NCBI GenBank assembly: GCA_009823395.1
Contig: CM020506.1
Span: forward strand, 20,757,001-20,821,000
Reading direction: 5' to 3'
DNA length: 64,000 nt
From: Thamnaconus septentrionalis
Taxonomy: Eukaryota > Chordata > Actinopteri > Tetraodontiformes > Monacanthidae
The position numbers were made by a program, and so were the translations under genes. The notes beneath the pieces are model-generated. The model made no database searches and was not told the DNA's origin. It saw only the letters and a list, made by a program, of their open reading frames with translations. Shown here one piece after another: positions 52,001 through 64,000 of this stretch (position 1 is its first letter; every line of letters begins with the position of its first letter).

Positions 52001-53048
52001 CTTGTACTTGTAAGATAAGTGTGCCGATACCAAATACAGATAGCAGCTGTATATTGATGCATATGGCAATTTTGTTAAAGTTGTGTTTCACTGCAGTGAA
52101 ATTTATAATTAATTAATATTTAACAGTCGCCCCTGTTGTAGAAAAAAACATGATGAGGAATGCTATTCAAATAACGGAACATCTGTGAAAAAAGAAAAAA
52201 GTAAAAAAAAAAAAGTAATTGTGTCATTTGTAATGGCCTTATTAAGTACTTGGTATCGGTGAGTACTGAAATGCAAGTTCTTGTTGTGTAAAAAGCGGTA
52301 CTACACCATTTCCACTGAGAGAATTCCAAGTGTGCAAAATTCTCTGTGAACACACTGACAGCAGGCTGTTATAAAGAGCATCAAATATAAACCACGACGC
52401 TGTTCACTCTTTTATAGTCCAACACAACACAACTAAGTGTGATTATAATACAAAGCTTTGTTTTCCAAATGCTTACTTCTTCTTTTTTTTTTTTGGCAAT
52501 TTTAAAGCGTCACTCCGTCTTCTTATTTCTCCAAAATTCCACTCAGTTACACAGCCAAGGCAACGACTGTCCAAGCCATCCCATAATGTGTTGAGCACAT
52601 CCTGACTGATTTTGCCTGCACTGGTGATGTTCTTCAATCGTCCCACTAGATTCTTTCCTGCAGCTGCTTAGAATGCAGATATTGAACTATGCTCTGATTT
52701 CCAGTTTCGGCCTCAGTTTCAGTTGCTGCTGCTGTTGTTGTTGTTGTCTGCCGGTTGTGCAGGATCACCTTGGTGTCTCCCAGGGCGAGGCAGAGGAGCG
52801 GGCCGGCCGCCCCGGGGGCCCTCATGGACGCGGTCGCTCGCCGTCACACACGCACATTCTTCCAGCGCCGCCGCCGCCTGACTGTCTCGCTCGCTCTCTT
52901 TCATCGTCCTGCACATTTTATGCTATATTTGTTTTTATTTCTTCCTTATCATCCATCACTAAGTCGATCTTAACCCGCCGCTAATCTGATAACACAAGGG
53001 CACCGCTCTGTCTCGGGCTCCCCCCACCACCACCAGCACCACCAGCTC

Positions 53049-53086
<38 letters not shown>

Positions 53087-56000
53087 CCTCCTGACTCTCT
53101 TTCATTCGTGAACATTTGACCCCGACGTCCCAAAAGCGTGACTGATGCGCTGATAGACGGAGAAGGAAAAAAAAAATAATCATTTGCTGTACATGTCTGA
53201 CGGAGCGTACGAACTGGGACTGGAGAGAGGGAGGGGGGGGGGGGGGGTGTCGTATCTCAACAATGTCAGCTATGTGAGCAGGAACAGGAAGTGCGACGGC
53301 TCGAGACACGAAGTCGTCCCGTGCCCCCCCCCCCGGCGGACGTGATGTCACATGGCCACGGTCTCACCCCTCGGCCAGAGGCTGCAGCTGTCAACAGCCC
53401 GAGGCGCTAACAGCAGGAAGCTTGTTCGCAAACTTGACCTTTGACCTGAATCGCGATCGGCGCGAGGGCGCGCGCGGAGAAACGCGACTGTAGAGGCGAG
53501 ACGGGAGAGGAGAACTTCAGCGCTATTAAAGTCCCACGTTATTCCAATTTTCTTTTTTGTTTTTAGATGAAAGGTGGGGGTTTTTTTTCCAGACCTTGGA
53601 CCCCAGTTGAGAAGCCTCGCGCAATTAATCAGCCAACACTGCGTCGGTTTCTAGAAAGCGGCGTGTTTTAAAGTCACGGAAGACGCGATGAAGCCGCCTG
53701 CCTGCTTCGCTGAAGCCTGCACGTGTTTGCAAGAGGACAGACACGAAGACTGACAGGGTGGAACAACAACAGCCTGGATCACCTGGTTAGTTCTCTCTAA
53801 CCCGGCAGAGCCATTAATGAAGTGTTCGCACCCTTTGTGACATCACAAAGGAGCGGTTTCCAGAAGTTCCCAAGCGGAGCAATTGAAGAATTAAAGTAGA
53901 CTGGTGGACTTGTCTGTCTAATTCCTGCAGTGCTCATGAACAGAACAGAGACACATTACTGTTGCCAAACCTCTTCAAAGGCAATCCCGAGTAATTCTGG
54001 ACCTTTGACTGGGCTCTTCCAAAGACACGTGAACCTTTGCCAGTCACCTTATGGTACAATCGTTTGCTTGAAACACTCAAAATACAGACAATATTTGTCT
54101 GTATCCGTTAGTGTAGAACAACACACATTCTGCTAGTTTGACTGGTTTTACAAACTTCACTGGGTTTTCCAAGGCTGGGAAAAATGGCGTTTGCGAAATC
54201 CACCACTTTTCCAGTTTCCAGGTTTTTCCACGACGGTGGGAACCCGGAAAAATTGTGACACGACAGCGTATCTACAACATGAATGAAAAAACGTGGCGAC
54301 TTCTCGAAGCGTGAAGCCAAACAGAACACCAGAGAAAAAATGTCCTGCGCCTCAGAAAGGCGTGAAGGAGGAATGAGGGAGGACGAGCGATGGCGATCGG
54401 TGACGAGGCGACGCTGAACTGGCAGTCACGTGGGTATTTCTGCGCCGCTCAGGTGTGTCCAAACACCGCCCGCCTCCGACAGCCGCCGCCGACCCGGCGG
54501 CGTCAGTCGGCCACCCATGCTTGGCGGCGCGCGCGGCATGCATACCCCCCCCCCGCCCTCCTCCCGTCTCTCCACACGCACCGCGCTTGTTTTTTTCCCC
54601 GTCCGTGACTGTTTACAAATGCACAATAGGGGCCTTGTCGCGAAAAAAAAGAACGAAAAAAAAGGGGGCGGGGGTCACGCTTGGGTGCCGCCAGCGATGA
54701 GAAGCATCCGAAGGAGACGCCAGGACGCCGGGACGGAGTTCAAGGGGACACTCACCCGCTCCACCTGCCCTTCTTTGTGCTTGGTCTTGTAGATGCGCAG
54801 GCGAGGCAGCGCCGTCTCGCCGTAGCTCTTGTCCTCGAAGCCCAGCAGCAGGCGGCCGTGGAAGGCCAGCCGGCAGGCGTTGGCGTGGATGTCGGTGTCC
54901 AGCTTGGAGCCGATGACCAGGCACGGCGAGGGGCACGTGACGGGCCGCTCGAACTCCAGCAGGGCCCACTGCTCGGCCTCCGCCCGCCGCCGCCGCCGCC
55001 GCCTGCACGGTACTCCTCCTGGTAGAAGTACTCCCTGTCCAGGGTGAAGGGGTTTCCAGCGAGGGCGGCTCCGGGCGGCAGCGGCGCGGGCGGGGGCCTC
55101 CGGCGTCGCAGGCGGGTTCTTCGGGGGCGGCCGGGGGCGGCAGGCCGAAGAAGGTGACCTTGGCCATGACCGTCTCGTGGCCCACGGTGATGTGGAACTT
55201 GGCGCGCGTGGCCAGGGAGCCCTTGAAGTAGCCGATCTTGCGCACGGACATGACGGCGGCGTAGAGGGTGCGCAGGGAGCCCGGGGTGCACACCACGCCC
55301 CGCTCCAGCAGCTTGGGGTCAAACTGGGTCACGCACACGCCCACGCGGTCGCCCTGCTTGGCGCCGGAGACGGGCTTCCGGAACATCTGCACGGACTTGA
55401 TCTTCTTGGTCACCTGGAGCCAGAGAGCAAGGCAGAGGGTGCGGGTCAAAAGGGCAAATTGGAAAACGACCGAGTGCGAATCCAAAGAGCAGAAAATATG
55501 TTGAACGCACAATCAATCAATCACTCAATCAATTAGCATAGAGTTAGAGTAAAATGAGAGTCAATCAAAGTACACAGTGACCACACACAAGTTGTCAAAA
55601 GCTCACGATACTTCAACTCGAGACTTTCAGTTGGTTCTGAACCACTGTTTGTTTAGAGACGATCATATTTAAATTGAGCTCAAGTGTTTGACTGATTGAT
55701 TGATTGATTGATTGATTGATTTTCTTTATTTCGATCATGAAAATGATAACTTAAAAAACAGATCAAAAATAAAAACAAAAAAGTTAACGTCAAGAAAATC
55801 AACAACAAACAAAATAGTAACTGCATCTGCAAATTCATAAGTAACTCAGTTTGCATGAGTGAAAAGCAGCAGGAAGAAGTATAAACGTGTTCAATCCTAC
55901 CCCCTAAACCGTCGTTCAAAGAGAAAACAGAACGTTGACGTTGGAAATGCATGAGCGCTAAGACAGACGGCACACGCGCGCAGAGGCCAACGAGTGAAAG

Positions 56001-59000
56001 CGGTGGCATTTTTCAGGATTTCACTGCAAACTGTTCAGTTTCCTTCAATGGAGGAGTGGAAGTTTTTTCCCAACAGCGAACAGCTGTCAAAAGTTCGGCA
56101 GAAATTCAATACAAAAAAATAAAGTTACTGAAGAAGATGTTTGTTATACAACGAGAATAAAATAAAAGTTCAGAAAAACAAACAGCTGCTTGTGATTTAT
56201 TATTGTCGCAATGAATGAATGATTTCACAATTATAGAGGGGGAAAGGAAATGTTCACAGTTGAATGAATCCCTTTTTTGCTTAATATAAAATCATTAAGT
56301 ATATGCTTTTATTACTTTTGGTGTCAGTTTAATGCGAAAAGTTAATCATGTCTATGAAAAGAAACAAAACAGCATACATCTGTGGTTTATAAAATAAGAT
56401 AATACGTTTGATAAAACGTTACACGAATGTCAGCCGATACTTTAACAATCTGCTGCCACCAAGAGGCGAACCTGACAACTGCAGCCAGAGTGGCTGAACC
56501 TTGCCGCAAAGTGCGCATCTGGTCTAAATTACCTGCCTCCTGTGATGCCAGTGCCCCAGTCTGCCTATCCTGCCCCAACATTAAACTGACACATCCTCTG
56601 CAGCGACTTGTACACCCCTCCTCCTGCTTCCCGGCTTCCAGGCAACTTATGAACTTCAAAAAACCTCCGAGGTGACGCCCTCAAGGAACGCTGGCACGTT
56701 TAATCGAAGCGCATAAAACCTGTTTTCTTTTGGGGTTGTTGTTTTTTTTTTGTTCTCAACGGCTGACCTTCAGTGCTGGGATTTCCACTGTGTCATTGAT
56801 GAACAGGGATCCCTGGAGGACGGTGCCAGTCATGACGGTGCCCTGGCCGCGAATGGAGAAGCAGTGGTCCACGGCCATCAGCAGGTCACCTCCAGGGTCT
56901 CTTTGAGGGAGGTACGTCTGTTTCTTTAAAAGCTGAAACGGAAACGATAATAAAGAGGAGACAGAAGCTTGAAATGTCCCTCCGGCGTCGGGAACACACC
57001 ATCACACCGAGTCCTGGTCCGTAACACTCCAGTGTGGGCGCACGGCGGGTGGCTTTAAGCGACATTTGCATCGAACGCAGCGGTGAAAAAGGTGTTTTCG
57101 TAAAGCCGGTGAAAAGTGTTTTCTCCTCTTGCACTTACTCAGAGAGGCACGATAAAGGATGTTTAATACATTAGCAGGTTTATTTTTATTGCAGCCACTG
57201 CTCCAGCCGTCATTACTCACGGGAAGATCTTATCGTGATGTGGTAGGTGGGGGGTTGGGGGAGGCTTTGTTAAACACAGCCATCACCAAGTGTCGAGTTC
57301 AAAACGTTCAACATTACAGCGTCATTTAAAAAAATAATAAATGCACTGACACTCGCGTATAAACTTGCATTCAGAATTTGGCTGAATGTATAATACTAAC
57401 ACTTTTTAATGGCTGAAAAACAGCATCAAGTATCTTCATCTGAGATATGGGCTCCATAAGTTCACACAGTGTTCCTTTTTTTTTCACGGTTGCGCTGCAT
57501 TTCACATGATGTCTTTGGTCTGTTTGTCAGCACCTCCAACTCTGACTGACTTTGTCATGATTTTAATTGTCAATTGACTCATTAGGCCTGTTTTGACCTT
57601 GTGAGTGGTTATTCCAGGTGGAGTCATGTGACCCTACAAGAAAGCAGGAGAGCCAAGTGATGGTGGAAGGTTTGGAAATCGCAGTTTTTGGTGTGTGTGC
57701 ATGAGAGACAATGATGGTGGAAGGTGATTGGAAGAGGGAACAGCCAGTCTCCCATGTGGGACCAACTAGACTTGATAAAACACTGTGGTCATCAGGTGGT
57801 GAGTTAGCGACGTTAGCGATCACTGCTCATTTCAACAGCAAAGCTGTGCCATATTAGCGCAGCACTGAACTTAGGAGGTTCTCTCATGGTTGCAAATCCT
57901 CTTTTTCTGGGCAATTTGTGGTAATATCAATGTTTATGTTTTTATTAACAGGTTCCTTTTATACATTAAATCTGATCAGACTTTATAGGCTAATAAAAGC
58001 TCACCTATTGTCTGTTCTTCATCACATTAAACATTCTTTGTCCTGACATTATGAACTGCATTCTAGGCTTAGAGTCATAAAGTAGGGAAATGCCAGCTGA
58101 GATATTTATTTTCATACAACTATTTGGGCAATGTCAGCTGACACTTGTTCATAATTGACAGATCAGGTGCCCTTTTTTAATCTAAATGGGCAACAGTGGA
58201 GAGCTAATCAGCGTGTTTTTGACATTACCTCTATTAACTCCGGCACTCCGTGCGGCTCCTCTGTGTCAGGAGCCTCTGGGCCGCCGGGCTTTGCTGCCAC
58301 AGCAATCACTGGACACTCCTTGAACCTGGCCAACAGAAGAAAAAAAAAAAAAATAGCCATTTTTATTTCCTTATTTGGCTTCATGTTGACAAAACAAATT
58401 GAAAAATGAAACCCAATTGCGCCTGTGTGAGTTGTGTGAGTGAGCGCTAGCGGAGACGGACTGACTATGTGTACTGAAAGACATTGACGACAGGTTGAAA
58501 GGCCAGTCACTGGCTGAGTAGCGACAACAGTCAAACTACACAGCATTTCCCTGCTGGGCCTGGGACTTGTGTTAAACGCACACCTCGTGTTCTCCAGTGT
58601 TTTGTGAAGCCTCTTGGTCATTTTCTCAATGGCGACCTGTCTCTTGTCGGCCGGCAGCAGGTCGGTCTTGTTCAGGACGACCACCATGCGAGGGCAGGTG
58701 AGCTCTCCGATCAGCAGACACTCGGCCGTCTGCGTCTGGACCCCCTTCACAACGTCCACCACCAGCATCATCAGGTCAATGATTTGAGCTCCTGCAGAAG
58801 AGAGCAGATTCAGACCGGAGCGAAGGTTATGTCAACTATTATGTCGACTGTTGGAGAACATCACGGTCATGTAAATGTTTAATATCTTTCAGAGATGACT
58901 TGATTGTGCATAATAACAACACAGTGAAAAAAATAACAAAACCGCAGACTTGAGGAGACCGTGAGGCCAATGACAAAGAAATACTAACAGGACGAGACAG

Positions 59001-61477
59001 AGGTGCCCAAAAATAATATTAAAACAAGAAGTGAAATTAGAGGAGGGGAGCAGTGAGGCAAAGACTGGCAGAGGCTGCGGGCTGGAAACTGGAGCTGCGG
59101 ATCACTCGGTTGTCTTTCCTCTCCCTCTTTTCTTTTCCTGACTTTGGCAGTCTTTACTTCCTGTGCTCCACTCTCCTCTCTCTCTGTACTTGGCTTCTTC
59201 TCTTTCCTGTATTCTCCCCACATGGGAAACAAGGGGAAGTTTAAAACATACCAAAATCTCCATACTTTCCTTCCTCCCTAATCGACAGCATGTGCCACCC
59301 CACCGACTCCGTTTAATCTGCTGTTACAGCAACTGTCTGCGTTTGAGCGCCTCAGGTGAGCTTCGACATTGCCCGACTTATTTTTTCCCACCAACCATAC
59401 GGATACATTGGATTGTTGTTTCTGTATCGGTGAGCCTCACTGTTCATTCTTAGATACATTTAAGTACATTCGCACCTACTCTGTTTAGTCCAGACTTTCT
59501 GGGGTTTTTTTTATTTTGGTGAAAAAAAATGTAGGCGTGAAAGGTGCAGATAAGGTCTAAAACATAGTTTAAATATAATATATTTATATGTGATATAAAT
59601 ATATGGTCAGATTATACTAAAGCATGGTTTGTTTGTTATGATCAAGCACTCTTTTGGGGGGAGGGGATTTGGGTTTTCATATCCAAAGATAGAAGGAATG
59701 TAAAAGAATGTATAAACATTGTGAAATTAAATGTATTATTAAAAAAATATCAAGATAAAAGTGCTGCAATGATAGCATCAAGCATTCTCTATATGTATTA
59801 CAACAGAAAAGAAAGCCTGTCATATTGACAACAGGTTTAGAATCAATGTAAAAGTTGGGGAGTTGCTGCCTGCACAGGTAATGCAGATGGGACCAAAGAC
59901 TGTCACCAGGCTGAGATGGTTGCAAAGGTGATCAAATACGCACAATGCATGGAAACGTGAAAGCAGACACTGGTGGAAGCTGTCAGGTGTGGGAGCACAG
60001 CCTCGACATCCAGAGAGCTTCACCGACCAAACTGCCAGGAGAAATATCGCCTCCTACTGGAGGGATTGGCGTTGAGTTTTTTTTTTTTTTTTTTTGAAGT
60101 AATTCAGGCAGCGTCTCACTATGGGTCCATGTTGGACCAATAAATAGGCAAGAAGTGTGAAACACACTTTGTTCTACGGTGACGTCAGCTATTCCTGCTG
60201 CTGCTTATGTTTTGACTAAAGACACTTTTGAAATGTCTGTTCTTGAGGAAGACATTTGAAATCGAGGAGGAACTGCTGTCATCAATGGTACTAATTTCAT
60301 ACAAAGTGAAGCATGTTTTCGTTTATCAATACCATAGAAAGGGATTTAGAAATGCTAAAGATTTGGGATACAAAGAGAACAATTCAAATGGCATCACAAG
60401 AGTGAAAGCTGTAGTAAGCAAGTGCTTGATTTGAGTAAAGATGATGAAGAGTTCTTGGAATATCTTCTCCAATGGAAGGGTTTCTTAGGCATGTAACTGT
60501 CTGAACTTAGTCTAAACTGAAGGATTTGTATGGTGTCAGTGGCACCACTTCAATAAAATTGGTCTCTTCCTCCAGACACTTGGATGACAAGGGAGCAGCA
60601 TAAGCAGTGATTTCATTGGATAGAATATTATAATTGCATTAAACTCAAGGATGATCATGTGGATTGCATACCGACAAACAAACCCTAAAATGACGATGAG
60701 GGGAGTAGTAAGTTTTGCAAACGTTTCGATAAAGACTGCCACAGTCCTGGAGAGTCGATTAATGGCAACTGGACTTGGTTCTTGGTTTTAGCATTGCAAC
60801 ACTATTTTGAATGGGGCCATCGATATGCATAATGAACTCCTATGAGCTACTCATTCATTCCAACTAGTGATCAAGATGTTTTGGGTTCATTTGGCTTATT
60901 GTGCAATTCAAAGAGACCTTTGACCTTTGTTTATTTTTGACTGCCACTGGGATGGAAAAAAGGCGAAACAACAAAGGTTCTATTTAAAAGTCCTTCTGAC
61001 ATAAGCCTAGTACGAGTCATGGTAATTTGTTTTTTTCTTGAGTTATTTCTGCTGAATACTGCTGATGTCCCAGCACCATGCAGTAACTTTAAATCGAACC
61101 TTTAAAAATAAAAAAAATTGTGCTGACGGGGGGGAAATTATTCATTTAGACCCAAATACAAAGAGAAGGTTACCCCCAATGATCGTCCGAATAAGGGAAG
61201 CGTGTCCTGGACAATCGACCAAAGTGAACTGCAGGCTGTCATACTGCTGCTGGCTTCCGGAGTCACGGAGTTGGTCCGGGAGATCCACCGTGAAGGACGA
61301 GAAGCCGAGGTCCAGTGTGATTCCCCTCTCCCGGGACTGCGGGTTCTTATCGAAGGCGGCCGTGGATGCGGTGCTGCTGAGAGCCCTGGCGAGCGACGTC
61401 TTCCCGCTGTCGACATGTCCGAGCACCCCGATGTTGAAATTGAGTGTTTTAATGTGACTCTCGGTCGAGTCCGACAT
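48844..61477 (-). CDS. eefsec: Selenocysteine-specific elongation factor eEFSec, complete, 7 exons
   Basis: This SelB-type translational GTPase delivers Sec-tRNA to the ribosome at UGA codons in selenoprotein mRNAs, working with SECIS elements and SECIS-binding protein 2. Coding exons on the minus strand are 61477-61174, 58791-58584, 58325-58229, 56932-56768, 55413-54756, 51665-51509 and 49013-48844. All introns are GT-AG and all phases match, giving about 586 residues (human protein about 596). Visible motifs are G1 GHVDSGKT (residues 20-27), GIT (52-54), DCPGH (88-92), NKTD (142-145) and the C-terminal FKRYVFD (572-578) typical of eEFSec. The start ATG has A at -3. Exon 5 contains two apparent single-base losses that need correcting to keep the frame; all other exons are open. 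The family assignment is very secure. Whether the allele is functional depends on exon 5. Confidence 0.96.
50791..50830. repeat. CATCCATCCATCGATTTTCT-type repeat fragment in eefsec intron 6
   Basis: ACATCCATCCATCCATCGAT then TTTCTATACCTGCTG resembles the widespread fish motif CATCCATCCATTTTCTATAC followed by CCGCTTAT. Only the fragment is present. Confidence 0.5.
51509..51665 (-). CDS. eefsec: eefsec exon 6: domain III to C-terminal domain
   Basis: The acceptor GCTGCAG precedes 51665 and the donor G|GTGAGG follows 51509. The exon encodes VADDYTVIGRSLFKKETN and continues to GFGQSGKFKIRVP (residues 479-530), closely like the known family sequence, then one base of codon 531. Length is 157 bases. 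Intron 5 (51666-54755, 3.1 kb) contains a nested pair of repeats at 51.8-52.7 kb, a CT tract and G/C homopolymers. Intron 6 spans 49014-51508. Confidence 0.95.
51808..52690. mobile_element. DNA-transposon-like relic copy B, in eefsec intron 5
   Basis: Shares with copy A (19516-20107) the blocks CATTGAACTCCAT, GAAGATGTGCTGAACA, GAGAGAATTCCAA.TGTGCAA, CACACTGACA, AAGTGTGATT.TAATACAAAGC and AAGCCATCCCATAATGTGTT in the same order and orientation. It is longer because of a second element inserted at about 51943-52312. Confidence 0.72.
51943..52312. mobile_element. Second repeat nested in copy B
   Basis: Relative to copy A, about 370 extra bases separate GAAAACC from ATTTCCACTGAGAG. The insert begins GGATGCACCCATACCAATTC and has CTTGGTATCGGTGAGTACTG near its right side, like the fish repeat family built on GGATGCACCGATACC. 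The right end is degraded. Confidence 0.6.
53051..53081. repeat. (CT)n microsatellite in eefsec intron 5
   Basis: About 15 CT units. Confidence 0.92.
53233..53334. repeat. G15 run followed by C11 run
   Basis: A G-run at 53233-53247 and a C-run at about 53324-53334, some 75 bases apart on the same strand. Such runs are prone to length error in assembly. Confidence 0.85.
54756..55413 (-). CDS. eefsec: eefsec exon 5: domains II-III, with two apparent frameshifts
   Basis: The exon starts after a CTCCAG acceptor with VTKKIKSVQMF in the expected frame and stays open through GHETVMAKVTFFG (to about 55143). The next conserved block, NPFTLDREYFYQEEY (about 55055-55010), lies in a second frame. The last block, EQWALLEFERPVTCP through HKEGQVER (54975-54756), lies in a third. 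Each step equals one missing base (or two extra). The exon is 658 bases; 660 would keep phase 0 on both sides. The breaks fall in GC-rich linker sequence at 55055-55143 and in a GCC/GGC run at 54985-55003. Both linkers are poorly conserved in the family. Assembly error is the simplest explanation; a real damaged allele is possible. Confidence 0.9.
55690..55960 (-). mobile_element. LINE-like 3' fragment with (AATC)n tail, in eefsec intron 4
   Basis: On the minus strand the fragment ends in about seven AATC units (55722-55692). Its body as read on the plus strand includes AGCAGGAAGAAGTATAAACG, then TTCAATCCTACCCCCT, which resembles the 3' region of fish L2-type LINEs. No reverse-transcriptase part is present. 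Confidence 0.5.
56768..56932 (-). CDS. eefsec: eefsec exon 4: start of beta-barrel domain II
   Basis: This 165-base exon is phase 0 at both ends (residues 204-258). It contains VDHCFSIRGQGTVMTGTVL, the conserved opening of domain II in SelB/EF-Tu relatives, and ends at VEIPALK, the same exon end I recall for the human gene. The acceptor is TTTCAG before 56932 and the donor AAG|GTCAGC after 56768. No stop-to-stop frame of notable length marks it, so it was found by its motif and splice sites. Intron 4 (55414-56767) holds a LINE-like 3' fragment at 55690-55960. Confidence 0.94.
58229..58325 (-). CDS. eefsec: eefsec exon 3: end of GTPase domain
   Basis: This 97-base exon encodes FKECPVIAVAAKPGG and then PELIE (residues 172-203). 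AVAAK occupies the place of the G5 loop. The acceptor is TTGGCCAG, preceded by a pyrimidine tract seen as an A-run on the plus strand; the donor is GAG|GTAATG. Reading continues past the donor for four residues before a stop, as expected for intron read-through. Intron 3 is 56933-58228. Confidence 0.95.
58584..58791 (-). CDS. eefsec: eefsec exon 2: remainder of GTPase domain core
   Basis: The acceptor is CTGCAG just before 58791 and the donor AG|GTGTGC after 58584. The exon completes Gly102 and encodes residues 103-170. It carries IIDLMMLVVDVVKG and the G4 guanine-specificity motif NKTD (142-145) in VVVLNKTDLLP. It ends two bases into Arg171. Length is 208 bases, which fits the phases of exons 1 and 3. 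Intron 2 is short (58326-58583). Confidence 0.96.
60075..60098. repeat. T-run in eefsec intron 1
   Basis: About 22 T residues; an A-tract on the transcript strand. Confidence 0.85.
61174..61477 (-). CDS. eefsec: eefsec exon 1: start codon and GTP-binding P-loop
   Basis: This exon encodes residues 1-101 plus the first base of codon 102. The G1 loop GHVDSGKT is at residues 20-27, the switch-I segment RERGITLDLGF around 49-59, and the G3 motif DCPGH at 88-92, followed by ASLIRTIIGG, a hallmark of eEFSec. The sequence at the start is CAGA-ATG, with a purine at -3. The donor reads G|GTAACC at 61173-61172. Intron 1 runs from 58792 to 61173 (2.4 kb), with T-rich and simple-sequence stretches and no recognised gene inside. 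Confidence 0.96.

Positions 61478-64000
<2,523 letters not shown>

Noticed and set aside
54985..55010. Possibility that a tiny intron explains the exon 5 frame changes
   Set aside because: No GT...AG pair of workable intron length fits between the blocks; the conserved parts abut too closely.
55177..55536. 119-codon plus-strand frame opposite eefsec exon 5
   Set aside because: Antisense shadow of a GC-rich exon.

Overview
The window is vertebrate nuclear DNA, almost certainly from a ray-finned (teleost) fish. The evidence is split genes with GT-AG introns, very dense CA/GT, TA, CT and TGGA microsatellites, and relics of repeat families I recognise as typical of teleost genomes. I see no bacterial operons, CRISPR array, phage or plasmid. 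Nearly all ORFs in the first 48 kb are chance or simple-repeat frames.

Two genes can be supported, both at the right end. On the minus strand, positions 61477 down to 48844 hold a complete seven-exon eefsec, the selenocysteine-specific translation elongation factor (about 586 residues). Every junction has GT-AG borders and matching phases. Exon 5 is odd: its conserved blocks lie in three successive frames, so it carries two apparent 1-base losses inside extremely GC-rich, low-complexity sequence. On the plus strand, 62795 to the window end holds the first three coding exons of ruvbl1 (Pontin AAA+ ATPase), which runs off the edge. The genes are head to head with about 1.3 kb between start codons, an arrangement I recall from mammals. 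That gap carries CCAAT boxes and ETS-like sites. The two products work in different processes: Sec-tRNA delivery at UGA codons, and chromatin remodelling or complex assembly.

Positions 1 to about 48,270 form a gene-free region. It holds microsatellites, TA-rich arrays (34.05-34.51 kb and 47.24-47.78 kb), a TGGA minisatellite (5.79-6.16 kb), a hAT-type non-autonomous element with target-site duplications (20.73-21.04 kb), a DNA-transposon-like relic (45.0-45.9 kb), copies of other dispersed families, and stretches of balanced, unique-looking sequence that could be conserved non-coding elements. In mammals the region beyond the EEFSEC 3' end leads to DNAJB8 and GATA2, and distal GATA2 enhancers lie there. 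Neither gene is seen here. If synteny holds, this desert may be regulatory land for a gata2 paralogue beyond the left edge; that is inference.

I found no convincing undescribed gene system. The observations most worth checking are the two frameshifts in eefsec exon 5, the nested transposon insertions, the strand-switching palindrome in the TGGA array, and the CCAAT/GATA cluster at 28.7 kb.
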